A stretch of DNA of 64,000 bases from assembly GCF_027359925.1 (NCBI RefSeq), contig NZ_CP114767.1:620001-684000 (forward strand), in the 5' to 3' direction. This DNA comes from Hymenobacter canadensis. GTDB taxonomy: Bacteria > Bacteroidota > Bacteroidia > Cytophagales > Hymenobacteraceae. The number at the start of each line of letters is the position of its first letter. Position 1 is the stretch's first letter. Position numbers and translations under genes: made by a program. Shown here in pieces: positions 25,994 to 34,710 of this stretch. The notes under the pieces are model-generated. The model had not been told where the DNA came from. It saw only the letters and a program-made list of their open reading frames with translations, and searched no databases.

Positions 25994-26635
25994 ATGCCTG
26001 ATTTTCCTGCTTCCGATTTCCCGGCCGGCGGTGTGCCACCCGAGCCGCAGCCCAACGATGGCTCGCGCCGGTCGTTTATGAAACAAGCCGGCGGCATCCT
26101 GGGCCTGGCGCTGGCCCCGCCGCTAGTGGCGCAGGCCGAGCGCCTGACGGCCTACTCCAAAACGGTGGAGGGCGTCACGTCGCTCCAGTTGAAAATCAAC
26201 GGTACCGTGCGCACCATTCAGGCCGAGCCCCGCGTGACGTTGCTCGATGCCCTGCGCGAATACATGGACCTGACCGGCACCAAAAAAGGCTGCGACCATG
26301 GCCAGTGCGGCGCCTGTACCGTGCACGTAGATGGCCGGCGCATCAATAGCTGCCTCACGCTGGCCGTGATGCAGCAGGGCAAGGAAATCACCACCATCGA
26401 AGGCTTGGCCAAAGGTGACGACCTGCACCCGATGCAGGAGGCGTTCATCAAGCACGATGGGTTCCAGTGCGGCTACTGCACCCCCGGCCAGATCATGAGC
26501 GGTGTGGCGTGCGTGAAAGAAGGCCACGCCAGCTCCGACGACCAGACCCGCGAGTGGATGAGCGGCAACCTCTGCCGCTGCGGCGCCTACCCCAACATTC
26601 TGGCCGCCGTGCGCGAAGTGGCTGGCAAAGCGTGA
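25994..26635 (+). CDS. paoA: Periplasmic aldehyde oxidoreductase, 2Fe-2S subunit (PaoA-like)
   Basis: A 213-residue iron-sulfur subunit of a xanthine oxidase-family enzyme. A twin-arginine signal (RRSFMK at residues 25-30, then a hydrophobic stretch) marks export of the folded complex, as in E. coli PaoA. The plant-type 2Fe-2S cluster cysteines are in KKGCDHGQCGACTV...NSC, and the second cluster in FQCGYCTPGQ and GNLCRCGAY. It passes electrons from the molybdenum subunit to the FAD subunit. It is the first gene of the cluster paoA-paoB-paoC-xdhC-mocA, all on the same strand. The ATG at 25994 lies 24 residues before the Tat motif. Confidence 0.92.
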   Translation: MPDFPASDFPAGGVPPEPQPNDGSRRSFMKQAGGILGLALAPPLVAQAERLTAYSKTVEGVTSLQLKINGTVRTIQAEPRVTLLDALREYMDLTGTKKGCDHGQCGACTVHVDGRRINSCLTLAVMQQGKEITTIEGLAKGDDLHPMQEAFIKHDGFQCGYCTPGQIMSGVACVKEGHASSDDQTREWMSGNLCRCGAYPNILAAVREVAGKA

Positions 26636-26723
26636 TGAAGTGATGAGGTAATAAGTGATGAGGAATTCTCGTCACTTGCTTACCCACTTTCACCTCATCT
26701 CTTCATCACCTCATCACTAATTC
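26636..26723. repeat. Intergenic inverted repeat of CATCACCTCATCAC words
   Basis: GATGAAGTGATGAGGTAAT (26634-26652) and the copy AAGTGATGAGG are matched in inverse orientation by CACCTCATC and TTCATCACCTCATCACT (26692-26720). It fills the gap between the first two aldehyde oxidoreductase genes. Similar words lie at 778-800. Confidence 0.6.
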
Positions 26724-26724
26724 C

Positions 26725-27708
26725 ATGAACAACTTTAGCTACACCCAGGCTGGTTCGGCCAAGGAGGCCACCGGCCTGCTGAAAGATAAACCCCAGGCGG
26801 CCTACATTGCCGGTGGCACCACGCTGCTGGATCTGATGAAAGCCAACTTGCAGGAGCACCCGCAGCTGGTCGACATCAACACCCTGCCCTTCAAAGGCAT
26901 CGAGCAGACCAAGGACGGGCTGCGCATCGGGGCCATGGAGCGTATGAGCGACGTGGGCGAAAACAAGCTGGTGCTGGAGCAGTTTCCGGCCATTTCCGAG
27001 TCGCTGCTGCTGGCGGCCTCGCCGCAGTTGCGCAACATGGCCAGCATCGGGGGCAACATTATGCAGCGCACCCGCTGCGGCTACTTCCGCGACGCGGCGT
27101 TTCCGTGCAACAAGCGCGTGCCCGGCTCCGGCTGCCCCGCTTTGGAAGGCGACAACCACAACTTGGCCGTGCTGGGTACCTCGGAGAGCTGCATTGCCAC
27201 CGCCTACCCCGGCGACCTGAGCGTGGCCCTGGCTGCCTTTGACGCCGTGCTGACGCTGGAAAATCAGAAGGGCAAGCAGCGGCAGGTGCCGGTGAAGGAC
27301 TTTTACCTGCTGCCCGGCAAAACGCCCCAAAAGGAAACCGTGCTGGAGCCCGGCGAGCTGATTGTATCCGTAACCATCCCGATGACCGCGCAGGCCCGCC
27401 GCTCCACCTACCTGAAGGTGCGGGAGCGGAGCAGCTATGCCTACGCGCTGGCCTCGGCCGCCGTGGGCCTCGACGTGCAGGGCGGCACCATCCGGGCGGC
27501 CCGCGTGGCGCTGGGCGGCGTGGGCACTAAGCCCTGGCGTAGCCCCGAAGCCGAAAAAGCCCTCGTTGGTCAGCCGGCTACCGAGGCCACATTCCGGGCC
27601 GCCGCTGCTGCTGCGTTGCGCGGCGCGCAGCCCCGCAAGGAAAACGCCTTCAAAGTAGAGCTGGCGCAGAACACGCTGGTGCAGGCTTTGATGAAAGTAG
27701 CCGGCTAA
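26725..27708 (+). CDS. paoB: Aldehyde oxidoreductase FAD subunit with 4Fe-4S site (PaoB-like)
   Basis: A 327-residue FAD-binding subunit of the molybdenum hydroxylase. The FAD motifs are AYIAGGTTLLDLMK (about 30-43) and SPQLRNMASIGGNIMQRTRC (about 100-118). An insertion with four cysteines (118, 128, 137, 156: RCGYF, PCNKR, SGCPAL, ESCIA) corresponds to the extra 4Fe-4S cluster of PaoB/4-hydroxybenzoyl-CoA reductase-type subunits. A CO-dehydrogenase C-terminal domain follows. It has no signal of its own and would be co-exported with the Tat-tagged subunit. It accepts electrons and hands them to oxygen, a quinone or another acceptor. Confidence 0.92.
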   Translation: MNNFSYTQAGSAKEATGLLKDKPQAAYIAGGTTLLDLMKANLQEHPQLVDINTLPFKGIEQTKDGLRIGAMERMSDVGENKLVLEQFPAISESLLLAASPQLRNMASIGGNIMQRTRCGYFRDAAFPCNKRVPGSGCPALEGDNHNLAVLGTSESCIATAYPGDLSVALAAFDAVLTLENQKGKQRQVPVKDFYLLPGKTPQKETVLEPGELIVSVTIPMTAQARRSTYLKVRERSSYAYALASAAVGLDVQGGTIRAARVALGGVGTKPWRSPEAEKALVGQPATEATFRAAAAAALRGAQPRKENAFKVELAQNTLVQALMKVAG

Positions 27709-27717
27709 TCACCGCCG

Positions 27718-27892
27718 GAACGTCATGCAGAGCGCAGCGAAGCATCTCTACCGCTTCGTTGCATCAGGCGCGAACGTAAAACCGCTCCATAGCCTAGGGT
27801 TTAAACCCTGGGCTAGTGAACCGACGAAGCGGTAGAGATGCTTCGACTTCGCCTCTGGACCCTGGCTCGATGCGCCACATGCTCAGCATGAC
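27718..27892. repeat. Composite intergenic repeat (CGTCATGCAGAGCG family) inside the pao cluster
   Basis: AGCATCTCTACCGCTTCGT (27741-27759) pairs with ACGAAGCGGTAGAGATGCT (27824-27842). The centre carries a near-palindrome TAGCCTAGGGTTTAAACCC...GGGCTA (27790-27815), and the right end has GCTCAGCATGAC instead of the expected CTGCATGACG. It looks like a family element with a second palindrome inserted in its centre. Confidence 0.75.
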
Positions 27893-27931
27893 AGCCGATT
27901 ATTTAGGTAACGCCTAGCACCAAGCACCAAT

Positions 27932-30274
27932 ATGGATACCGCAGAACCAAATTTCTTTGATACTAACCCGAAGGCCGGCGTCGTAGGCCAGCCGCTGAAC
28001 CGGGTAGACGGCCGGGATAAGGTCACGGGCAAGGCTAAGTATTCGGCCGAGTTCAACCAGCTGCCGGGCCTCGTGCACGCCGTGCTCAAAACCAGCGACG
28101 TGGCCAAGGGCCGCATCACTGGCTTCGATACCTCGGCAGCTATGAAACAACCCGGCGTACTGGCCATCCTGACGCACCAGAACCTGCCCAAGCTGGCCAA
28201 GACTCCCAATGATGCGGAGGGCAAAAAGGCCATCGGTGCGCCCATGGGCTTTCTGCCGCTGACCACCGACCAGATTCATTACGCCGGCCAGCCCGTAGCC
28301 ATTGTGGTAGCCGATACGCTGGAACGCGCCCAGTACGCCGCGGCGCTGCTGAAAGTGCAGGTAGCGGCCGAGAAGCCCATTGCCTCCTACGAAGATCCGC
28401 AGGCCAAACTGTTCGACCCCACGAAAGTGCAGGATGGCAAAGCGCCGGCCCACACCGTGCGCGGCAACGCGCAGGCGGCGTTTGCGGCGGCGCCGGTGCA
28501 GCTTACCCACAAGTACACCCACGCCATCAACCACCACAACCCGATGGAGCCCGGCGCCACCACGGCCCACTGGGAAGCCCCCGACCGCCTCACCATCTAC
28601 GACTCCACGCAGGGCGTGACGCGCACCCAGAAGGCCGTCAGCACCATGCTGGGCCTCTCGGCGGAGCAGGTGCGCGTCGTGACCAAGTACCTGGGTGGCG
28701 GATTCGGGTGCAAGGGCTCCAGTTGGCCCCACACCATCCTGACGGTGCAGGCCGCCAAAGCCGTGGGCCGGCCCGTGAAACTCTCGCTCACCCGGCCCCA
28801 GATGTTTACGGGCATGGGCCACCGCGAAGACCAGGAGCAAACTCTGAGAATGGGCGCCACCCGCGACGGCAAGCTCACGGCCCTCATCCACGAGAAGACC
28901 TCGACTACCTCGCCCTGGGACAACTACGCCGAGTCGAACAGCAAGATTATCAATATGCTGTATGCGTGCGAGAATTTCGAGTCTTCCTATCAGCTGGCCC
29001 GCGCCAACGTGATGACCTCCACCTTCACGCGGGCTCCCGGTGAAGCGCCGGGTTCGTTTGCCTTGGAAAGTTCCCTCGATGATCTGGCCTACCAGCTGAA
29101 CATTGATCCGCTGGAAATCCGGCTGCGTAACTACGCCGAGAAGGACCCCAGCACCGGCCAGGCCTGGAGCAGCAAGAGCCTGAAGGAGTGCTACGCCCGC
29201 GGGGCCGAGCTGTTCGGCTGGAGCAAGCGAAACCCCAAGGCCGGCGCTACCCGCGACGGCCGCCTGCTGGTGGGCTGGGGCATGGCCACGGCCAGCTACC
29301 CCGTCCACAACTCGCAGGGCACGGCCCGCGCCCGCCTCTACGCCGACGGCCACGCCGTGGTGCAGTCGGGTGCCACCGACCTGGGCACCGGCACCTACAC
29401 TGTCATGACGCAGGTAGCGGCCGACGCCCTGTTCCTACCCGTGGACAAGGTGCGTTTCGAACTGGGCGACACCAAGTTGCCCACCGCCCCTAACTCGGGC
29501 GGCTCAGTGGCGGCCGGCACGGTGTCGTCGTCGGTGTACATGGCCGCGCAGGACGTGTGGCAGAAGCTGATTAAGGTGGCGGTGATGGATAAGAAGTCGC
29601 CGCTGTACCGGGCCAAAGCGGCCGATGTGGAGGTGAAGCAGGGCCGCTTGCAGCTCAAGAACAACCCGCAGAAAGGAGAGGACTTCTCTGCCATCATGAA
29701 GCGCGCCGAAATGGCCGACATCGAGGGCAACGGCCAGGGCCGCTACGGCAGCGGCTACGAAGACGCCCAGGCCGCCGCCAACGCCGACCCCGCCAAAAAA
29801 GACCAGGCCGCCGACCATTCCATGCACTCCTTCGGGGCGCACTTCTGCGAGGTGAAGGTAGACCCCGACCTGGGCACCGTGCGCGTCACGCGCTGGGTGA
29901 GCGTACACGGGGCCGGCCGCATCCTCAACGCCAAAACCGCCCGCTCCCAGATCATCGGGGGCAGCATCTTCGGCATCGGGGCGGCGCTGATGGAAGGCAC
30001 CGTGCGCGACCAGAACTACTCGCGTTACACCAACGCCTCCCTGGCCGACTACCACATTCCCGTCAACGCCGACATTCCGGAAATGACGGTGGAATTCATC
30101 GACGAAAAAGACCCATACATCAACGCTATGGGCGTGAAAGGTATCGGCGAAATTTCGATGGTGGGCGTATCGGCCGCCGTAGCCAACGCCGTTTTCCACG
30201 CCACCGGTAAGCGGGTCCGCAGCCTGCCCATTACCCCCGACAAAGTGCTGGCCACAAAGCCGGTGCAGGCGTAG
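27932..30274 (+). CDS. paoC: Aldehyde oxidoreductase molybdenum-cofactor subunit (PaoC-like)
   Basis: A 780-residue catalytic subunit of the xanthine oxidase family, oxidising aldehydes to carboxylic acids in the periplasm. The N-terminal a/b-hammerhead domain (GQPLNRVDGRDKVTGKAKYSAEF) is followed by molybdopterin-binding motifs including YLGGGFGCKG near 255, FTRAPGE near 370, the NSGGSVAAGT region near 520, and the catalytic glutamate Glu740 in VKGIGEISMVG. The ATG at 27932 follows a 223-base gap that holds a composite repeat, yet the gene order still argues for one functional unit. Exact aldehyde substrates are unknown; broad-range detoxification is the family role. Confidence 0.92.
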   Translation: MDTAEPNFFDTNPKAGVVGQPLNRVDGRDKVTGKAKYSAEFNQLPGLVHAVLKTSDVAKGRITGFDTSAAMKQPGVLAILTHQNLPKLAKTPNDAEGKKAIGAPMGFLPLTTDQIHYAGQPVAIVVADTLERAQYAAALLKVQVAAEKPIASYEDPQAKLFDPTKVQDGKAPAHTVRGNAQAAFAAAPVQLTHKYTHAINHHNPMEPGATTAHWEAPDRLTIYDSTQGVTRTQKAVSTMLGLSAEQVRVVTKYLGGGFGCKGSSWPHTILTVQAAKAVGRPVKLSLTRPQMFTGMGHREDQEQTLRMGATRDGKLTALIHEKTSTTSPWDNYAESNSKIINMLYACENFESSYQLARANVMTSTFTRAPGEAPGSFALESSLDDLAYQLNIDPLEIRLRNYAEKDPSTGQAWSSKSLKECYARGAELFGWSKRNPKAGATRDGRLLVGWGMATASYPVHNSQGTARARLYADGHAVVQSGATDLGTGTYTVMTQVAADALFLPVDKVRFELGDTKLPTAPNSGGSVAAGTVSSSVYMAAQDVWQKLIKVAVMDKKSPLYRAKAADVEVKQGRLQLKNNPQKGEDFSAIMKRAEMADIEGNGQGRYGSGYEDAQAAANADPAKKDQAADHSMHSFGAHFCEVKVDPDLGTVRVTRWVSVHGAGRILNAKTARSQIIGGSIFGIGAALMEGTVRDQNYSRYTNASLADYHIPVNADIPEMTVEFIDEKDPYINAMGVKGIGEISMVGVSAAVANAVFHATGKRVRSLPITPDKVLATKPVQA

Positions 30275-30290
30275 GTAGAGCTGATGACCT

Positions 30291-30397
30291 AAAGCACGTC
30301 ATGCTGAGCTTGTCGAAGCATCTCGCGTGCTGACGTTGAAATAGTAACTCAATGTCAGCACGCGAGATGCTTCGACAAGCTCAGCATGACGTGCTTT
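30291..30397. repeat. Long inverted repeat, GTCATGCTGAGC variant
   Basis: Arms 30291-30337 and 30351-30397 pair over about 47 bp with one mismatch (outer end AAAGCACGTCATGCTGAGC, inner end GCGTGCTGACGTT). It starts 17 bases after the paoC stop. The inner segment also occurs in the elements at 34581 and 60689. Confidence 0.92.
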
Positions 30398-30449
30398 TGT
30401 CTGTGTTCAGGCCAACGCCGCCGTTTCCGAATCCGTACTGCAGTTTATC

Positions 30450-31646
30450 ATGACCGAACTTCAACGCCTGCTTATCGCCTACGACGCGCACCGCGCCGAG
30501 GGCCGTGCCTGTGCGCTGGCTTCCGTGGTGGATGTGGCCGGCTCGGCCTACCGCCGTCCCGGGGCCCGCATGCTGGTCACCGATGAAGGCCGCCTGACCG
30601 GGGCCATCAGCGGCGGCTGCCTAGAGGGTGACGCCCGCCAGCGCGCCCGTCGCGTGATTCAGCAAGGCCGCCCCACCGTCGTCACCTACGATTCCACCGA
30701 CCCCGACGACGACCTGCAGTTTGGGGCCGCGCTGGGTTGCCAGGGAATCGTGCAGATTTTGCTCGAACCGCTCAACTTCCAGGACCCCGATAACCCCGTG
30801 GAGCTGTTGCGCCGTTGGGCCGAAGGCGTGGAGGCAAACGCCGTGGTAGCTACCGTATTCAGCACCGCCGGCCTGGGGGCTGAGGTAGCCGTGGGCCAGC
30901 GCTTGCTGCTAACTTCCGACAACACCGCCCAGGGCACCCTACCGGAAGCCGCTAGCCTGTACGCCGCTATTCTGACTGATGCCCGCACCGCCTTGGCGGC
31001 CGGTCAGCCAGCCACTCGGCACTACCCAACTGGCCCCGGTGCCGTGCGCGTGAGCTTGGAAATCCTGCGCCCGCCCGTACGCCTTACCGTGTACGGCGCC
31101 GGCAACGACGTGCAGCCGCTTGTTCGGCTGGCTGCCAGTCTCGGCTGGCGCGTGCTGGTGGTGGATGGCCGCCCCGCCCAGGCCCAGCCCGCCCGCTTCC
31201 CAGAAGCTGACGAGGTGCGCGTGCTGCCGCTGGCGCAAGTCGGTGAGCAGCCCCACGACGGCAGCTTCGCCCTGCTCATGACCCACAACTACTACTACGA
31301 CCTCGCGGTGCTACAACACCTGCTGCCGACTACCACGGCCCGCTATATCGGACTGCTGGGGCCGCGCAAGAAATACGAACGGCTGCTGGAAGAATTCTCC
31401 CAAACCACGCCCGATGCTGCCTCGCAGCTGCGGGGCCGCATCCACAGCCCCATCGGCCTGAACCTGGGCGCCGAAACGCCCGAGGAAATTGCCCTGTCCA
31501 TCGTGGCAGAAATCCAGGCGGTGCTTACCAGCCGTCCCGCCGGCTTCCTCCGCGACTCGCCGCATCCCATCCACCCGTCGCTGCACAGCAACGCCCCGCT
31601 GGTGCCCGAGGGCCGGGTAGATGCCGTGTGCGCCATCGGTGAGTAA
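30450..31646 (+). CDS. XdhC/PaoD-like molybdenum-cofactor maturation protein
   Basis: A 398-residue XdhC/CoxI-family chaperone. The N-terminal XdhC domain (SVVDVAGSAYRRPGARMLV, AISGGCLEGD) is followed by a Rossmann XdhC_C domain with VYGAGNDVQPL and LMTHNYYYDLAVLQ, then IGLLGPRKKYERLL and PIGLNLGAETPEEIALSI. Such proteins bind, sulfurate and insert the molybdenum cofactor into partner hydroxylases; PaoD does this for PaoABC. It has no export signal, which fits cytoplasmic loading before Tat export. It follows paoC on the same strand with a repeat between, and a MocA-like gene comes next. Confidence 0.92.
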   Translation: MTELQRLLIAYDAHRAEGRACALASVVDVAGSAYRRPGARMLVTDEGRLTGAISGGCLEGDARQRARRVIQQGRPTVVTYDSTDPDDDLQFGAALGCQGIVQILLEPLNFQDPDNPVELLRRWAEGVEANAVVATVFSTAGLGAEVAVGQRLLLTSDNTAQGTLPEAASLYAAILTDARTALAAGQPATRHYPTGPGAVRVSLEILRPPVRLTVYGAGNDVQPLVRLAASLGWRVLVVDGRPAQAQPARFPEADEVRVLPLAQVGEQPHDGSFALLMTHNYYYDLAVLQHLLPTTTARYIGLLGPRKKYERLLEEFSQTTPDAASQLRGRIHSPIGLNLGAETPEEIALSIVAEIQAVLTSRPAGFLRDSPHPIHPSLHSNAPLVPEGRVDAVCAIGE

Positions 31647-31652
31647 ACACAC

Positions 31653-31738
31653 AGTAGCGCGAACTTTGTAGTTCGCGTCCCCGCGCCGACAGATTCGTTC
31701 GACGGCCCAGGGGCGCGAACTGCAAAGTTTGCGCTACT
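31653..31738. repeat. Inverted repeat, GTAGCGCGAA family
   Basis: AGTAGCGCGAACTTTGTAG (31653-31671) continues to TTCGCG and pairs imperfectly with CGCGAACTGCAAAG...GCGCTACT (31714-31738). It starts right after the xdhC-like stop. Relatives lie at 42735, 43541 and 45840. Confidence 0.8.
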
Positions 31739-31805
31739 TCTTTATCAGCCCTGCAACTTCGTTGCTGGATAGTCCTGTGAGAGGTAATCTGGCCCCCTTA
31801 TCCCA

Positions 31806-32399
31806 ATGCCCAACGCTATTATCCTGCTTGCCGCTGGTTCCTCGTCCCGGCTGGGCCGCCCCAAACAACTGCTGCTATACAAGGGCCAGACGCTGCTGCG
31901 CCGCGCCGGTGAAACGGCCGTAGCCGCCGCGGCCGGCGCGCCGGTGGTCGTCGTCACCGGCTCCCTGCACCCGGAGCTGCTGCCGGAGCTGGCGGGCCTG
32001 CCGGTAACGGTTGTGCATAACCCCGAATGGGCCGTCGGCATGGGCGCCTCTATCCTGACCGGATTGGCGTATCTCGATGCGCTGCCTCAGCCGCCAACGG
32101 CTGTGACTGTTATGCTATGTGACCAGCCGTTCGTGACGCCCGCGTTGCTGGCGGAACTGCGTGACACGTACGTCCGCACCGGCCGGCCCATCGTAGCGTC
32201 GGCGTATGCAGAAACCCAAGGCGTGCCGGTGTACTTTGCGACCGAAGCGTTGTCGCTGTTGCGGGCGTTGCCGGCCGGGGCGGGAGCGGGGCAGCTGCTG
32301 CGCCAGCATGCGGCGCTGGTGGCGACGGTGCCGTTTCCACTGGGAGCCGTGGACGTGGATACGCCCGAGCAGTACGCGGCGCTGTTGGCGGGGGAGTAG
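31806..32399 (+). CDS. mocA: MocA-like molybdenum cofactor cytidylyltransferase
   Basis: A 197-residue nucleotidyltransferase of the MobA/MocA fold. The N-terminal nucleotide-binding motif is ILLAAGSSSRLGRPKQLL, with VTGSLHPE, NPEWAVGMGASI and the metal-binding CDQPFVTP further on. It would attach CMP to molybdopterin, making the cytosine-dinucleotide cofactor that PaoC-type enzymes use. The MocA rather than MobA type is inferred from the PKQLL motif and the location right after the aldehyde oxidoreductase and XdhC-like genes. It is the last gene of the cluster. Confidence 0.88.
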   Translation: MPNAIILLAAGSSSRLGRPKQLLLYKGQTLLRRAGETAVAAAAGAPVVVVTGSLHPELLPELAGLPVTVVHNPEWAVGMGASILTGLAYLDALPQPPTAVTVMLCDQPFVTPALLAELRDTYVRTGRPIVASAYAETQGVPVYFATEALSLLRALPAGAGAGQLLRQHAALVATVPFPLGAVDVDTPEQYAALLAGE

Positions 32400-32517
32400 C
32401 GTGGGGGAGAGTATCGGCTGATTTTCCGGAGTTGCCGCGCTGCTAAGCGGCCCACCCGGCAACGGCCGCGCCGAATTCCCGTTATCTTGCCCGAACCTAC
32501 CTCAACTACCTCCTTGT

Positions 32518-33924
32518 ATGAGCGACGCTACCGCCGCCGTAACTGCCCCTGAAGTGGGCTTCGAGAACATTCCCAAGGACGACAAGCGCATCACCCGCGG
32601 CTGGACGTTCTACGACTGGGCTAACTCGGTGTATCCACTGGTTATCACTTCCAGCATCTTCCCCATCTATTGGGGCGCGATGGTGAAGCAAATCACCAAA
32701 ACCGACAGCGGCAAAAGCCCGGTGGATTTCCTCGGTTTTCAGGTGCCCGGTTCTTCGCTGCTGACCTACTCCATTTCGGCAGCCTTCCTGTTCATTGCCA
32801 TCATCAGCCCGTTTCTCACGTCGCTGGCTGACTTTTCGGGACGCAAGAAGCTGTTCATGCAGATCTTCTGCTATCTCGGGGCCTTTTCCTGCGCCGCGCT
32901 GTTCTTCTTCACGCCCGACACGCTTACGCTCAGCACCTTTGTGTTCGTGCTGGCTACCATCGGGTTTTCGGGGTCCATTGTGTTCTACAACTCCTACCTG
33001 CCCCTGATTTCCAGCGAGGAAAAGTACGATTCGTTGTCGGCGCGCGGGTTTTCGATGGGCTACATCGGCTCAGTGCTGCTGCTGCTGATTTGTTTAGGGC
33101 TGATCATGGGCCATGAGGCCATTGGGCTGGAAGAAGGCTTTGCCACCCGGCTGGCCTTCCTGCTCACTGGCGTGTGGTGGGCCGGTTTCGCCCAGATTGC
33201 CTTCTTCGCGTTGCCTGCTGACCCTGGCCGCCCCGCCGGCGTTGCCGACGAGTCGGGCTGGCTGCTCAACGGCTTCCGCGAGCTGGGCAAAGTGTGGGAC
33301 CAGCTTCAGAAGCTCCCCAACCTCAAACGTTTCCTGCTGGCCTACTTCACCTACAATATGGGCGTGCAGACGGTGATGTACGTGGCCACCATTTTCGGAG
33401 ACGAAGAGCTGAAACTCGAAAGCACAGCCCTTATCCTGACTATTCTGCTGCTCCAGATTGTGGGTATTCTGGGCGCGTACCTGTTCTCGAAACTCTCGGA
33501 GCGCATCGGCAATACCCGGGCCCTGAGCTGGGCCGTGTTCATCTGGATGCTGATCTGCATCGGCGGCTACTTCGTGCAGGCGGGCTGGTCGTTCTACGCG
33601 CTGGCCGCTGTTATCGGCCTCACCATGGGCGCGGTGCAAAGCCTGTCGCGCTCCACCTACTCCAAGATTATTCCTGAGAATACGCCTAACACGGCCGCCT
33701 TCTTCAGCTTCTTCGACGTGACCGAGAAGCTTAGCATTGTGATTGGTACGGCCGTTTTCGGCGTTATTGCCCAGCTCACTGGCTCCATGCGCAACAGCAT
33801 TCTGTCGCTCATCGTGTTCTTCGTGCTGGGTCTGATTTTCCTGCTCCGCCTGCGCGGGAAGAAGCTGCGCGACGACGTGAGCGGTGCTGATCCGAAGTTG
33901 GCGGAAGGCCTCAGCGGCAACTAA
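32518..33924 (+). CDS. UMF1-family MFS transporter (Atg22-like)
   Basis: A 468-residue polytopic protein with about 12 helices. The opening GWTFYDWANSVYPLVITSSIFPIYW is typical of the UMF1/vacuole effluxer Atg22-like family, in which YDWANS is the hallmark. Later features include SDDRIG-like SERIGNTRAL (loop 8-9) and a GAVQSLSRSTYSKIIPE block. Substrates are not established for most bacterial members. The ATG at 32518 is preceded by GTTATCTTGC, which resembles a -7 box, about 30 bases upstream. The gene stands alone, with a terminator downstream. Confidence 0.9.
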   Translation: MSDATAAVTAPEVGFENIPKDDKRITRGWTFYDWANSVYPLVITSSIFPIYWGAMVKQITKTDSGKSPVDFLGFQVPGSSLLTYSISAAFLFIAIISPFLTSLADFSGRKKLFMQIFCYLGAFSCAALFFFTPDTLTLSTFVFVLATIGFSGSIVFYNSYLPLISSEEKYDSLSARGFSMGYIGSVLLLLICLGLIMGHEAIGLEEGFATRLAFLLTGVWWAGFAQIAFFALPADPGRPAGVADESGWLLNGFRELGKVWDQLQKLPNLKRFLLAYFTYNMGVQTVMYVATIFGDEELKLESTALILTILLLQIVGILGAYLFSKLSERIGNTRALSWAVFIWMLICIGGYFVQAGWSFYALAAVIGLTMGAVQSLSRSTYSKIIPENTPNTAAFFSFFDVTEKLSIVIGTAVFGVIAQLTGSMRNSILSLIVFFVLGLIFLLRLRGKKLRDDVSGADPKLAEGLSGN

Positions 33925-33977
33925 CGGCCGGGGCTACATTGGCTGCCGCCGAATACCTGCAAATTTCAGTACTTGCC

Positions 33978-34014
33978 AACGAGCACCGGCCGCCCCGGTG
34001 CTCGTTGCTGTTTT
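33978..34014 (+). terminator. Terminator after the UMF1 transporter gene
   Basis: AACGAGCACCGG and CCGGTGCTCGTT form a 12-bp stem (33978-34006) followed by GCTGTTTT. Confidence 0.85.
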
Positions 34015-34038
34015 CACGCCACCCAACCGCAGTTCCTT

Positions 34039-34554
34039 ATGCACACTTCTTCCCTTCAACAGAACATTCTGGCTGAGCTCGACCACGAGCTGGCCACCAC
34101 CCGCAAGCTGCTGGAGCGCGTGCCCTACGATAAGGCCGACTTCACGCCCCACCCCAAAAGCATGAAGCTGTGGCAGCTGGCCTCCCACATCGTGAACCTG
34201 CTGGCGTTCAACCAGCTCTTCGTACAGCATGCCTCCCGCGACTTCCTCGACCCCAACGGCCCCAAGCCTGGCCCCACGCCCACTAGCTCCGAGGAGCTGC
34301 TTGAACGCTTCGACCAGTACAGCGCCAGCCTGCGCCAGGCCCTCCAGGACTCCGACGATGAGCAGCTGACCGGTAGCTTCCGCCTGCACCACGGCGAGCA
34401 AACCCTGATGGAGCGCCCCAAAGGCGCGGCCATCCGCATCATGGGCCTCAACCACAGCATCCACCACCGCGGCCAGCTTAGCGTCTACTTGCGCCTGCTC
34501 GACATCCCGCTGCCCGCCATGTACGGTCCCTCCGCCGACGAGCAGGGCTGGTAA
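34039..34554 (+). CDS. DinB-family putative metal-dependent enzyme
   Basis: A 171-residue four-helix-bundle protein of the DinB/YfiT type. Metal-ligand histidines are seen in the usual places: ASHIVNLLAFNQ (about 54) and LNHSIHHRGQLSVYL (about 143-147), the latter being the family's HxxxHRGQ motif. Members include bacillithiol or mycothiol S-transferases and many proteins of unknown reaction. The ATG at 34039 gives a normal N-terminal helix. It lies just after a terminator, so it is transcribed separately, and an inverted repeat follows its stop. Confidence 0.88.
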   Translation: MHTSSLQQNILAELDHELATTRKLLERVPYDKADFTPHPKSMKLWQLASHIVNLLAFNQLFVQHASRDFLDPNGPKPGPTPTSSEELLERFDQYSASLRQALQDSDDEQLTGSFRLHHGEQTLMERPKGAAIRIMGLNHSIHHRGQLSVYLRLLDIPLPAMYGPSADEQGW

Positions 34555-34580
34555 TAGAGGAAGTAAGAGGAATCAGAAAC

Positions 34581-34705
34581 CAGAACGTCATTCAGAGCGA
34601 AGCGAAGGATCTCGCATGCTGACGTTGTGATAGTAGCCCTGTCGTAGGATTACCATTGCAACATCAGCACGCGAGATTCTTCGCTTCGCTCTGAATGACG
34701 TTCTG
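34581..34705. repeat. Inverted repeat, GAACGTCATTCAGAGCG variant
   Basis: Arms 34581-34626 and 34659-34705 pair over about 46 bp with a few mismatches (outer end CAGAACGTCATTCAGAGCG, inner end GCATGCTGACGTTG). It lies between convergent DinB and amidohydrolase genes and may terminate both. Confidence 0.9.
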
Positions 34706-34710
34706 CTTTT

